Of a stretch of 64,000 nucleotides of DNA, positions 29,901 through 40,933 are shown piece after piece (position 1 is the first letter of the stretch; the number at the start of each line of letters is the position of its first letter). This stretch comes from Platanthera guangdongensis (taxonomy: Eukaryota > Streptophyta > Magnoliopsida > Asparagales > Orchidaceae). The notes under the pieces were generated by a model. That model was not told the DNA's origin. It was given only the letters and a program-made list of their open reading frames with translations, and did not search any database. The stretch is from positions 17,781,059 through 17,845,058 of the forward strand of contig CM077152.1 in NCBI GenBank assembly GCA_039583875.1, written 5' to 3'. Position numbers and translations under genes: made by a program.

Positions 29901-30560
29901 TTACATGCCAAGGATCTTCTGTGCTTGACCCAGATCCTTCATTTCAAACTCAGCTTGTAGTTTCTGCTTCAAGGACTGGATCTCCTGAGCTGACTTGCAC
30001 GCAATCAGCATGTCGTCGACGTATAGCATCAGAATCAGAACGTCGTCGTTTGCCAGAAACTTGTAATAGGTGCAGCTGTCGTACTGGCTCCTGCTGAATC
30101 CTTGTGAAACCATGAACGTATCAAATCTCTTGTTCCACATTTTTGGAGCCTGCTTCAGACCGTAGAGGGACCTTCTTAGTTTACACACCTTCTTTTCGTC
30201 ACCGGGTTGTACAAACCCTTCAGGCTGCAAGATGTAGATCTCCTCTTCCAAGTTGCCATGAAGAAACGTCGTTTTCACGTCCATCTGCTCTAGCTCCATG
30301 TCGTTCATTGCCACCATCGCAAGAAGCACCCGTATGGAGCAGTGTTTTACCACGGGTGAGAATATTTCATCAAAATCGACACCCTTCTTCTGCGCGAACC
30401 CCTTGGCAACGAATCTGGCCTTGTATCTCCACTGGTCTTTGCCGGATGTAGATTCCTTCTTCCTGAATATCCATTTGGAACTGATTGCCTTCTCCCCTTT
30501 GGGCAGACGAACCAAGTCCCAAGTCTGGTTTTTACGAAGTAACTCCATCTCTTCTTCCAT
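29901..30560 (-). pseudogene. copia-B reverse transcriptase
   Basis: Motifs in order: TWDLVRLP, SKWIFRKK, ARFVAKGFAQ, MDVKTTFLHGNLEEEIY (T for the usual A), GLKQAPKMWN and catalytic YVDDMLIA. It reads in frame with the upstream gag-PR-IN frame across one TAG (30570-30572). It ends at TAA in ILGM-stop, where Glu is usual. A 1-base loss and a TAG follow within 45 bp. Confidence 0.92.
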
Positions 30561-30569
30561 AGCTGCTTT

Positions 30570-32951
30570 CTACTGAGAACTCTCTCTACTCTTTACAGCT
30601 TCTTTATAAGATCCAGGATCTGTGGAGATCACCTGGAGAGCGTACTCTACCGTGTCCTGTAGCCTGAGAGGCAGTCTGACCTCTCTCCTTGCCCTTTCTC
30701 TAGCAATAGAGTACGGCTCTGCTTCCGTAGGTTGCACAGCATCAGCATTTTCTGGGTTAGAGGAATCACCGTGGTCGTCAGCTTGGTCGCTCCCTTCCAG
30801 CTCCACCTCTAGGGGTGTGACTGGAGTCTCCTCCACCTCTTTAGACTGAGCCTCAGATTTCTTGAGCATAGAGGCCTCATCGAAGATCACATCGCGTCTG
30901 ACCTCCACCTTCTTTGTGTCAGGGTTCCACAGTTTGAACCCCTTCATGCCGGTCTTTCGTCCCAGATAGATGCACCGTTTAGACTTAGCATCCAACTTCG
31001 TCTTCTCAGAGTCCTGTACAAGGGTGTACACAGGACAACCAAAGATGTGGATGTCAGAGTAGTCAATCGGCATGCCTAACCAAACTTCCTGTGGCGATTT
31101 CAGATTCAGTGACATCGATGGGGATCGATTCACTAGATAGCATGCCGTATTAATGGCCTCGGCCCAGAAGGACCTTGGTAGGTCTGCAAATAACTGCATG
31201 CACCGAGCTCTCTCTAGCAACGTTCGGTTCATCCTTTCTGCCACGCCGTTCTGCTGCGGTGTACCAGGAATAGTGAGGTGTCGAGTGATGCCCTCCTGAT
31301 TGCAGTATTCCTGGAACTCCGCTGAGGTGTACTCGCCACCGTTATCAGATCTCAGATATTTGACTCTTTTTCCGGTCTGCTTTTCCACTGTCGTCTTCCA
31401 GACTTTGAATTTCTCGAATACTTCGGACTTGTGCTTCAGAAAGTGGATCCAGACTTTTCTCGAAAAATCATCGATGAAAGTCACGAAGTATCTGGCCCCA
31501 CCAAGAGACGGCTCTGGGGCAGGCCCCCAAACGTCTGAGTGTATATATTTCAGTGCCTGCTTACTCCGCTGCGTAGATGTCACGAACTTCACTCTGTGCT
31601 GCTTCCCGAGAACGCAGGTCTCGCAGAAGTCTAACTTGCATGTCTTGACTCCTTTCAGTAGGCCCTTCTTGTGAAGCTCCAGCAGTCCTCTCTCGCTCAT
31701 GTGGCCAAGTCTAGCATGCCACAGCAGAGAGGAGTCCTCATCTGTCGTCTCAGAAACCGCCGCGTCGCCGGCGATGGTAGTGACGATCAGTTTGTAGAGA
31801 GTACCAGAGCGCTCTCCTTTCATGACCACCAGAGCGCCTTTCTTGACCTTCAGATATCCTCCCTCGCCGGTGTATGAGCACCCAGCCGCCTCTAGAGTGC
31901 CTAGGGAAATTAGACTCTTCCTCAGATCGGGCACGTATCTTACATCAGTAAGGGTCCTGATTGTTCCGTCGAACATCTTAATTCTGATACTGCCGATCCC
32001 GAGCGTCTTGCACTCCGAGTCGTTTCCCATCAGAACGCGACCGCCGTCACATTGCCTGAAGCTAGTGAACCATTCTATGTTCGGGCACATGTGATACGAG
32101 CATCCCGTATCCATGATACACATGTCGGTGGTATCGAGGGTGGAGTGTACATGGAGTACGTCAGCATCGCTCTCGGGGTCGGACGCCACAGCTGCCTGTT
32201 CCTGATTCCTTTCTTTCGCCTTTTTCTTCGGACAGTTATTTTTCCAGTGCCCTTCTTCCTTGCAGTAGTGGCACTGGTTCTTCTTGTCCCGAGACTTAGA
32301 CCTGGCCCGATTGAATTTCTTCCCTCTGTCTCTCGATCTCCCTCTGACCGGTTCTTTGTTCTTCACGAACAAACCTTCGCTGGTGCTGGGGCCGGGTTTG
32401 CTCCGCGTTTCGTTCGATAGCAGCGTCGTCATCACCTCCTCCATTTTGAGTGTATCCTTTCCGTAGAGGATCGTGGTGACCAGATGGTCGTAGGACTTTG
32501 GTAGAGAAGACAGTAGTAGAAGCGTCTGGTCTTCCTCTTCGACTTTCACGTCCATGCTCCGCAGCTGGGAGATCAACTTGTTGAACGCATTCATGTGTTC
32601 TAGCAGCTTGTTGCTCTCGGACATTCTTAAGCTGTATAACTGTCTCTTCACATAGAGCTTGTTTGTGAGAGATTTCGACATATACAGCTCCTCCAATTTC
32701 TTCCATAGGTCTACGGTGGTGTCAGCGTCGACCACGTTGTACATGACCTCGTCGGCGAGACTCAACTGGATTGTGTTGATGGCCTTCAGATCCAGTTCCT
32801 CCCATTCCTCGTCTTTCTTCACGCCAGACTTCTCCTTGCCGAGTAGCGCCTTGTGGAGTCCTTGCTGAACGAGAACCGCCTTGATCCGCTTCTGCCATAA
32901 GCCGAAATCGATCTTGCCGTCGTACTTGGAAATCTCGAATTTTGCCGCCAT
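30570..32951 (-). CDS. copia-B gag-protease-integrase
   Basis: 793 codons from ATG 32951, ending at a TAG that interrupts the polyprotein. Gag spans about 1-215 (DFGLWQKRIK). The knuckle CHYCKEEGHWKNNC is at about 225, and the protease MDTGCSYH at about 278. The integrase zinc-binding region is WHARLGHM...CETCVLGK (about 410-455). The integrase core has Asp in IHSDVWGP, Asp in RSDNGGEY and Glu in GVAERMNRT. The C-terminal part includes HIFGCPVYT and VIFDE. Everything to the end of integrase appears uninterrupted, so this copy may still supply gag and protease. The downstream RT is broken. Confidence 0.93.
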   Translation of the reverse strand: MAAKFEISKYDGKIDFGLWQKRIKAVLVQQGLHKALLGKEKSGVKKDEEWEELDLKAINTIQLSLADEVMYNVVDADTTVDLWKKLEELYMSKSLTNKLYVKRQLYSLRMSESNKLLEHMNAFNKLISQLRSMDVKVEEEDQTLLLLSSLPKSYDHLVTTILYGKDTLKMEEVMTTLLSNETRSKPGPSTSEGLFVKNKEPVRGRSRDRGKKFNRARSKSRDKKNQCHYCKEEGHWKNNCPKKKAKERNQEQAAVASDPESDADVLHVHSTLDTTDMCIMDTGCSYHMCPNIEWFTSFRQCDGGRVLMGNDSECKTLGIGSIRIKMFDGTIRTLTDVRYVPDLRKSLISLGTLEAAGCSYTGEGGYLKVKKGALVVMKGERSGTLYKLIVTTIAGDAAVSETTDEDSSLLWHARLGHMSERGLLELHKKGLLKGVKTCKLDFCETCVLGKQHRVKFVTSTQRSKQALKYIHSDVWGPAPEPSLGGARYFVTFIDDFSRKVWIHFLKHKSEVFEKFKVWKTTVEKQTGKRVKYLRSDNGGEYTSAEFQEYCNQEGITRHLTIPGTPQQNGVAERMNRTLLERARCMQLFADLPRSFWAEAINTACYLVNRSPSMSLNLKSPQEVWLGMPIDYSDIHIFGCPVYTLVQDSEKTKLDAKSKRCIYLGRKTGMKGFKLWNPDTKKVEVRRDVIFDEASMLKKSEAQSKEVEETPVTPLEVELEGSDQADDHGDSSNPENADAVQPTEAEPYSIARERARREVRLPLRLQDTVEYALQVISTDPGSYKEAVKSRESSQ

Positions 32952-33090
32952 TGTTTTGCTCGCAGTGCTACTGAGTGATCAGAAAAATGTTCTCGGATCA
33001 GATCTTGAGAAGGTAGGGAGTGGACCTTGTCGTCACCTACCGTTGACCCAGATCTAGAACCAGAACGCCCAGACGATCACCCCCGCGGAA

Positions 33091-33107
33091 CCTGGCTTTG
33101 ATATCAA
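33091..33107 (-). promoter_or_regulatory. copia-B primer-binding site
   Basis: Minus strand TTGATATCAAAGCCAGG is an initiator-Met site with two or three changes (consensus TTGGTATCAGAGCCAGG). It sits directly after the 5' LTR. Confidence 0.85.
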
Positions 33108-33108
33108 T

Positions 33109-33926
33109 TGTTATGCAATCGGACCGAGTACCGCGGTAGCGCAACAGAATTAAATCGAGCAAAAACAATCGCGCAAAATAAAAAACCACAGAACGAGATA
33201 TCCAAGCACACAGACGACACAAAAATTTACGTGGTTCGGAGAGAAGCTCCTACATCCACGGGGAGAGCGCGCCGGAGAAGATGCACTATAAGGTATGGAG
33301 GTACAGATTACAATAGAGACCGTAAGGTCGAGCAATGAAGAGAAAACCGAAAAAGGTGAAACCGGACTATCGCCTGCGATAGTGATGTCGCCGCGCGATA
33401 GTGGTACTGTTCACCTCCTTTGCGGAATCGTCGCCGGGACTGCACGCCTGTTCCGACCTCGCATGGATTCGGCCGCCTGATGTCGCCGCGCCGCCTGGGA
33501 TCACCTCCGCTGCCTGGAACCACCGCGGGAGACCGGCCTGATGTCGATCCGACTGGATTCGACCGGATGCCGCTCCGATAGCTCCTCCTGAAGTCGTCCG
33601 CCTGGAGTCGCCCCCTTGCGCACCTGCTGCCGCCGTCGTCGCCTGATGCCGCTGGGATGAGAACGGAGGGTGGCTAAGAACTCCTTCGGATCGCTGTTGG
33701 TGTTGGGATGAAATGAGTCACTGCCTCCCCTCCATTTTATAGCTTAGAGAGGACCGGTCATTTCAAGTTTGGCGAGCACAAAGGGGGAAAGGTAGTCTGG
33801 AGAATAATCTCACTTGATGAACTTTCTAAAAGGATTTGACCTTGATTAGGAAAATGAGATTCTCACGGATTGGTGACATGGCGCAATCCTAACGGTCCGG
33901 GCGCGAGGAGGTGTCACAATCTAACA
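33109..33926 (-). repeat. copia-B 5' LTR
   Basis: Direct copy of 28142-28959. TSD GACCG follows at 33927. Confidence 0.93.
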
Positions 33927-33931
33927 GACCG

Positions 33932-34975
33932 CAACAATAATATATTGAGTACTGAAACTAACCCGACCTAGGATCTTCGTTTTTTCTACAAATTTCTCAC
34001 CCAACATGTTGGAATCTTAAAATAAAAAGTAAATGAAGCCAACATCAGCACTAGACCGTGCATACTTAACATAAAAAACAATCTATATATTTTACAATTG
34101 AAAATCAACACATTCGTTCATTCATGTCTCCAAGACATTTATAGTTTCAAAGGATGCTTAAAATCAGTTTAGAAGAAGGAAAGAAACTCTTAATTTTAAA
34201 CATTAATTTCTTCATGTTCATAGAGGAACAAAACGTCCAACTCTGGACAACACTTCCTCCAATCGCCTGAATTTCGCCGCCGAACTTATATCGGGATCAA
34301 GGACATGGCTCGGAGAGAGGGAGGGAGAGGTTCGCATGCAATTTTCCACTCGTCCGGCGAGAGGAGTATCAGCGACATCGAACAAATGCATGAAGGTTTC
34401 GGCCGAACGTGCGACGACGGTGCGAGGCAATCGTGGGGGCTTTCAGCGCTGAAGTGTGGCTTGGAGTTTGCCTGTAGAAAAAAAAAACGGATAACTATTT
34501 TTGATTTGCCTTTAACAAAATCTTTTTATAGAATTGATGAACCCACTCTACTGAACCTAGTCAGATTTTTATAGTGGTTGAACCTGACATGACCCAATCT
34601 ATGCCTAATATTTCTGTACAGCATAACTACATAGCCCATGGGCCGAGTCATTAAAAAAATTTTGTTCGCAACGTGGACGTGGGCGGGGAGCTTGGAAGAC
34701 CTCTCAACCTTATAATTTTTGTAAGCTTAAGAAAAATATATTATAAAATTTAATTTTGATAAACATTAATATTACTTCTTTTTAAATTTAATGAATTCAT
34801 ATTTTCTATTTCATTTAAAAAAAATTAAAATACAAGGCCATATTCATAAATCACGATATCCTGAAGTTATTCTTTTCACCAATTTCAAAACAACTTTTTC
34901 CACTTCTCTAAACCACGGCGGGTGATTGGCATGTCTTCCGACATTTAGATGTGTGTTCCTTCTCTTGTGTTCCTG
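33932..34975. other. Unassigned AT-rich DNA
   Basis: No family recognised. A minus-strand open frame of 70 codons at 34218-34430 lies in moderately GC-rich sequence but has no similarity I recognise. Not called as a gene. Confidence 0.35.
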
Positions 34976-34985
34976 TTATTTATAC

Positions 34986-36412
34986 GAGCATCTTCGCACG
35001 GGCTACGCCCGTGCTCGATGCTCTTCGGCGGCCTTCGGCCGCATCCAGGCGGGCTTCGCCCGCCTTTGCACGTGCTTTGCCCTCCTCTGCATGGCTCTTG
35101 CCCGTGTTTGATGCCCCAGCTGTTGTAGCGTCTCGTTGTTGTACGTATGGGTACACATGAAACCAAATAAATTAACACGGAAAGGTTAATGACATTGTGA
35201 TATTTCATCATATAGGTGAAAGGCAGGTGAGTAATTGAAAAAAAGTAACGGAATGTCAGTGGCTTACCATGGGTGATGGCAGTAGTGGGGAGGGGAGATA
35301 ACAATATCCAAGAGGAAATCAAAACCAACAGGATAACGCCTTAAGAAGGATATAAAATATCATGAACTTACCAGCGACCGGTGCAAAGAGCGGACAGTGG
35401 GAACCAACAGGATAACGGCTCTTTCGCTGATGTACTCGTGCGAGAGAGAAGTGGGAGTTGGACCAATATAAAATCGCCTATAAGAAAATCATAACGAAAA
35501 ACTGAAAACGATATGGAGCTTACCGGCGACCGGTGCGAAGAGCGGACAGCGGAACCAACAGGATAACGCCTCTTACACTGTTGTAATTGTGCAAGCGAGA
35601 AGTGGGAGCTGCAGCAATATGAGAACGCCTAAACCTAGATCAGGAAAACGAAATGGAGATCGAAGTCAAAAGCGAAATTGAAACGAAATAAAAAAAATCA
35701 TAACGAAAAATTGAAAAAGATATGGAGCTTACCGGCGGGAGGAAATATGGAGCTGCGGAAGGGAGAGCGTGGACGGAACATCGAAGTAACGAAAAACTGA
35801 CACGAAAAACTGAAAAGGATATAAAAACTGAAAAAGATATGGAGCTTACCGGCGGGAGGAAATATGGAGCTGCGGAAGGGAGAGCCTGGACGGAAGATCG
35901 AAGTAACGAAAAACTGAAAAAGATATAAAAACTGAAAATAAAACTGAAAAAGATATGGAGCGAGCTGCGAAAGGGAGAGCCTCGACGGAAGATCGAAGTA
36001 ACAAAAAACTGAAATGAAAAACTGAAAAAGATATGAAGCTTACCGGCGGGAGGAAATATGGAGCTGCGGAAGGGAGAGCCTGCACGGAAGATTGAAGTAT
36101 GGAATGGAGAGAGAAGATGGAGCACATATCCAGGAAAACAGCGGCGGGGCATCCGGGTAGCAGCGGAAGCGGCAGGTCGTCGTGGCGGTGTCAGCGGAAG
36201 CGGTGGAGAAGAACGACTAAACTGTTGCGTGTCAGCAGGGAGAACGAAGCGGTGGAGATGCGAGGCGCGGTGTCGCGTGCAGAGGAAGCAGCAGGAAGCG
36301 CTACAGGGAGGATGACGGCAGTGGCAGTAATGAAAATGGTGGAGGGGCAAAACCGGGAGATCAAAAGTTACTGACTGCAGCATTTTGGCTTGGCTTATAA
36401 CAGTAGTATAGA
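34986..36412 (-). mobile_element. Possible Helitron relic (uncertain)
   Basis: On the minus strand the right end reads A-TCTATACTACTGTTATAAG, like plant Helitron 5' ends that start TC after a host A. The other end has a strong hairpin, GCACGGGC-GTA-GCCCGTGC (34996-35014), plus further GGCGGGC-type palindromes (35023-35070). I did not find a convincing CTRR terminus after the hairpin. No Rep/helicase is present. The interior is a repeated exon-like module. Confidence 0.35.
35340..36095 (-). repeat. Tandem module with repeated splice-donor sequence
   Basis: Four copies of minus-strand CGCCGGTAAGC and one CGCTGGTAAGT, each preceded by CTCTCCCTTCCGCAGCTCC or a relative. A TTTTTCAG-rich spacer follows each. 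Spacing is about 120-200 bp. The long minus frame 35640-36431 mostly reflects the repeat. One unit near 35955 has lost the donor. Confidence 0.65.
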
Positions 36413-36419
36413 TGATATT

Positions 36420-37725
36420 ATTACAGGTCATGTAGCGCTCTATCGGTCTGGAAGATTCGAACTGATTTAGCTAGTGTGTGAGTCGAGGAAAAAAAACAGT
36501 TATAATAGACCAACATCAGAAACGATATGACATTTTTACATGAAAAATCCACTAGTTTGTTTGCGGTTACAAGTGTTAAAATTTTTGGGAAGGTGGCGGG
36601 TCACCGCTCTGCTTACAAGTATCTTGAAAGAGAAATGCACAAGTCTTCCACAATGCTCGTAGGAGTGTCTCCTGGAACGAACTCTGGAATGAACCCTGGA
36701 GTGAACAAAGGGAAGTCTGAGTGGGAGAGCGAGCAGAATGTTAAATTTGTGTCGGTTCTTGTAAAAATTTATGAAGGAAGTCACAAGAGGTCACGGGAAC
36801 ACTCAACCATAACCAAAGTCAAGTAGAAATCAGCAGCAACAGCAGCACAAGAGTCTCCAATTGGAATTAAAAAAACTTCTTTACAGAGCGAGCTATACAT
36901 TGCGAGACATGATTCACAATGTAACAAAAGAAACAAAAAAATGCAACAAGAAGTAAACTGCGTTGACAGCAAGTTGTAACCGCACAAGTGGCCAACCTGC
37001 AAGCTGAGTCTGTCGAGATCGCCGAAGTCGCCTAACCGCGACTAGCCGATCGGACTGCTTGTTATTGAAAATTGAAGGACTAGAACAGAACTTGCAGATA
37101 GACTGGGCGAACTACTCTGCTTAACCGCAACACGAAAGAAGAGACTTCGAGTCGCGGAGGCCGCGATCTGCTGTTTATTCGCTGACTGTGATCCGTGAAT
37201 TGTTCCAAACCAAGCTTTCACTAGTTGCCTAGTCGCCTGATGCTAGCCGCACAACCTGCACAGGGTCAACTTCACTTAATCGCAGCGGTTAGAAAAACGT
37301 AACCGTGAGATTAAGCACGAGCTGAGTTCTCACTGTTCTAGTTATGTATGACGAGACAGGGAATCCTATTTATAGGTGTGAGGGGAAGTGTCGTCACCAC
37401 CCATAGCGATAGGATAACCGCTTGTCAATCCTTCAGCCAGCATCACGTATTCGCACAACTGCGGATACAAGTATCAGTCCGCCGCTGAAGAAAGTTGTCT
37501 GCAAAGAAATTCAGACACCACTCTCTGCCCGCAAGGGCAAATACAATGACCAGTCCGCAAAAGTGGAAAAGGACCAGTCTGTCAGGCTGAGAAGACCAAC
37601 ACCAATCTAACAAGGACGATGAACACAGCACTGGTGGGCTGCCAGACACCGTCATCAGATCGCACTGTCTTGCGGACAGCTCCCAGTTCGCGCATACTTC
37701 AGCCCGCGACTAGAACAAGGACTGA
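36420..37725. other. Unassigned DNA
   Basis: No coding or element ends identified. A CCTATTTATAGG near 37367-37378 is a TATA-like palindrome, and the region could be a decayed LTR. Confidence 0.3.
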
Positions 37726-37727
37726 GT

Positions 37728-37935
37728 CGTTAACTTCCCGAGCTCGGCAAGCTCTAGAGGCAGTCTGCATAAACAAACGAACTCGACAAGCTCTAAAAGC
37801 AGTCCGCACAATAGGATAGCTCTCGAAGCAGTTCGCGCAGCAAGTGAACTCGGCGAGCTCTAGAAGCAGCCCGCACAACAGGCGAACTCGGCAAGCTCTA
37901 GAAGCAGTCCGCACAACAGATGATCTCAGCAAGCT
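37728..37935. repeat. Tandem repeat of about 39 bp
   Basis: About five or six imperfect units of GAACTCGGCAAGCTCTAGAA followed by GCAGTCCGCACAACA. Unit boundaries vary. Confidence 0.75.
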
Positions 37936-39083
37936 AGACAACAACTCTGGACTTGTCACACGGGACCAAGTCATGACACCAGCGGACTCCGGCTATCAAC
38001 CAGCCCGAGAAGGCTTCAACGAACTGTGTTGTTAGCCACCATAGTCTGCAATAACCGCCCGCCTTCTTGCAAGCCAGAGAACCTGAAGCTTCAAGCGGAC
38101 TGTGCGGTCTCACCAACAGACTGCCACAGCTGCGGTTAAAGAAGTCTACCCGCCCAGTTTAAACCCGGGGTGCTTGTTGAACCAGATCGCAAGAGATACC
38201 GGCAATTTGCCAAAAGCTATCCGTCAGGCCACCGCGAACTCTGCAATTTGTGTGGTCTGCCCAATCAGACCGCCCGCACTCCACTATACTTCCACTTCAA
38301 AAAATTTAATAGTTCTTGCAGGAATGGCTTATAAAGCTGTCATTGGAGCAAACATTCTAAAGAGCGAAGTGAACACTTGAGCGAAGAAGCGAGCATAGTG
38401 CAAAGTTTTCATTGAAAAACTTCAGAACTCTCTTTTTTCTCGATAGTTGCTTATATTCAAATGAATGCTTTTGAGACTTTTTATAGTTCTTTTAAGGGGC
38501 ATCTTAGTAATTGTACCATCTTGAAAGTTGATCTGACGAATGAGAATGTGTGATTCTAGTCACTTGGATCGCCAATTTTATGAAAATGATATCGATGTTC
38601 CCCCCCCCCCCCCCCCCCCGCAGTATGTACAATCTGAGCGGCTTGGGTAAGTTCGCCGAAGTTGGTCGAGCGGATGACGATGACGATAGGAGGATGCGGC
38701 GCTTTGCCGGTGCGCACGGGGCACTCGTGCTAGGAGTGAGAGTGACAGGAGTGTCATTGTGCGAAGCACAAACGTCTGAGAGCAGGTGAGCACGGGCGAG
38801 GGTATCATCATGGTCGGGTTACTGTCATGCAAGCCACGAGGGAAGGGGGTGTGGACTGTCACTCGTAGCATATAAAATGCAAAAGCTAAAACTGTCATGA
38901 GAAAGCTCATTGAGGATAATCCTGCAAAAGTGAATTCACACAACCTACAAAATGCAAAAGTTGAAATGGTATAATTATAAATCGTTTGACTTATTGTTGA
39001 CAATTGACTCAATTCTATTGCATAAATTTGATCTAAAAAGATCTTATGATTTAAAACCACATACAAAAAATAAAGGGGAGAGG
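37936..39083. other. Unassigned DNA with a 20-nt poly-C tract
   Basis: Contains the C run at 38600-38619 and a TATAAAG near 38329. No coding similarity found. Confidence 0.35.
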
Positions 39084-39138
39084 TGTAATAGCCCAAATTT
39101 CAGAATGAGAAACTATTGGGTGACACGGCCTGGGACAC

Positions 39139-40933
39139 TGATTGTCTCTTAGATATCTGCAAGGAGAAAATAACCAAACTAACAATTCAACAAGGCAAGT
39201 ATGCCTATCGAAATGCAGCTAGGGGACACAAGTGTCGTATTGAAATCCGGGAACAGTTGAGTAAGCTTACTCACACGAAATCTATTATTTTATCGACAGA
39301 AAAATTAGGTTTTTTAGACAAAGGGCTAAACGTACTAAAGGAAGAGAACTACTTGCAATGAAAGAGAGCTACTTGCATGAAAAGATAAAGAGAGCTAAAA
39401 GAGCGATTAAACTTACGCTTAGTAACGATGAGGGGAAAATGCACTCGATCAGAAATCACCTCGGCAAGAGTGGTTAGAAAAATACGATAAATAAACCTAA
39501 GCTAATTAGGGTAAAAGGGTCCTTGACCGTGGAAGTTCCATAAATATTGACACGCTTCTCTCGAAGGTCGTGTCTAACTGAGTTTAGGAAGGTCCGACCG
39601 ACTCTCGCCTAAATCGGAGGCCTAAAACTCGCTTTACGCGGTGAACCCCGCTATTGGATTTTACTCCAATCCGGGAGATTTGAACGTCTGCCTCTCTCGA
39701 GGGGTGCGAACAACTCCCTTTACTCTTGAGTGCTCATTTCAAACTTTCGGCCTCTCGGCTAGCCCAGAATGAAAACAAAGGTGGAGAGTATATATCGATG
39801 ATATACCTCCATCTCGTGATAAATCAAGAGTAATTCAAGGCTAAACCCTAAAAAAAAGGTAAGATTCAAAGCATCATAACCTAATCACTTGAACCTCGGA
39901 TCATTAAGATCGAGTACATGGAGGATTAGTTAATCATGGTGAGGTAGAAGAGGGGGGATGAGTAGAAGAAGAATAATGAAAACAGAGCAGAAATGAAAAA
40001 GAAAACAACACTTTTTATTAATGGAAACAGAGATCTTACAGCTTGAAAAACAGAGATTACAAGTGCATGGAAAGGTAAACTACACTATCATTAACACTAT
40101 ACTACAGAACGAAGCTAGGAACTAATACAGGGAAAGCATAAAGCTAGAGCTAAGAACTAAAAATAAAGAGACATGCTTAAAAAAGTTCAAAAATACAAAG
40201 GACAGAACCTCCCCTCTCAATCCGAAAAGTCCCTAAACCCTTAGAGTTGGGCTCTATTTATAGAATTTTTCGGGTCGGGTCACGCCCCCCTGTCACGCCC
40301 TGGTCGGGCGTGACCCTGGGGCGTGACACATTCGGCGCGACTTTTTCGGGCTGGAATTGAATTCTGACGAAGTAGTTGAGGTACACGCCCACAAGTCACG
40401 CCCTGGTAGGGCGTGTACCTGGGGCGTGTTCTTTGCGGCGTGACTTTGTTGAGCTGAAATTGAATGCTGGAGGTGACGGGCGGAATTGCTGAAGTACACG
40501 CCCATATGTCACGCCTGGGTCAGGTGTGACCCTGGGGCGTGACACTTTCGGTGCGACGGTGGAGCGGGAAAAACGAGCGCGTTGCGGCGATTCCTCGGAA
40601 CCTGGGGACACGCCTCTAGAACACGCCTGTGTCTGATGTGACACGGGCGTGACAGAGGGCGTGTACACTAAGTTTCCACGGAATGCAGTTTTGGACCAAT
40701 TGCTTCATTCCTCTGGGTTACACGCCCTAGGTACACGCCCTGGTAGGGTGTGATCTTGGGGCGTGTCACAGCAAAATTCGGCTGAAAGCCGTGAAAACCT
40801 GCAAAAAGCAGAAAAAATGCATTAGCGACAAAAATATATACAAAGGGGAATCAAAATAAGTACTTTACAAGACATGATTTGCTTTAAAACCCCGAAAATA
40901 TCCTAATAAAATTGACTGCAAACCGTATTATTA
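39139..40933 (-). repeat. RE5 3' LTR
   Basis: Starts TGATTGTCTC and ends TATTATTA (CA in the other copy). A minus-strand TATA (TTCTATAAATAGAG) lies near 40252-40265, with an array of GTACACGCCC/GGGCGTG words upstream (40270-40765). Confidence 0.94.

Larger units (their letters stand above)
28142..33926 (-). mobile_element. copia-B: full-length Ty1/copia element, decayed
   Basis: LTRs 28142-28959 and 33109-33926 are both 818 bp and differ at about two dozen sites by hand. TSD GACCG is at 28136-28140 and 33927-33931, with one extra T between the left TSD and the LTR. Coding is on the minus strand, so the right LTR is 5'. Domain order gag-PR-IN-RT-RNaseH defines copia. Motif style resembles the Tork/Tnt1 group (inference). 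At least four stops and one frameshift separate the pieces. Confidence 0.94.

Noticed and set aside
34218..34574. Opposed open frames of 70 and 89 codons
   Set aside because: No family, no splice or promoter support, and mutually overlapping.
37728..37935. CRISPR-like regular repeats
   Set aside because: The units are directly adjacent tandem repeats without unique spacers, in plant DNA.
40293..40668. Minus frames in the RE5 LTRs (also 50004-50379)
   Set aside because: They follow the GTACACGCCC array, are present in both LTRs and start inside U3.
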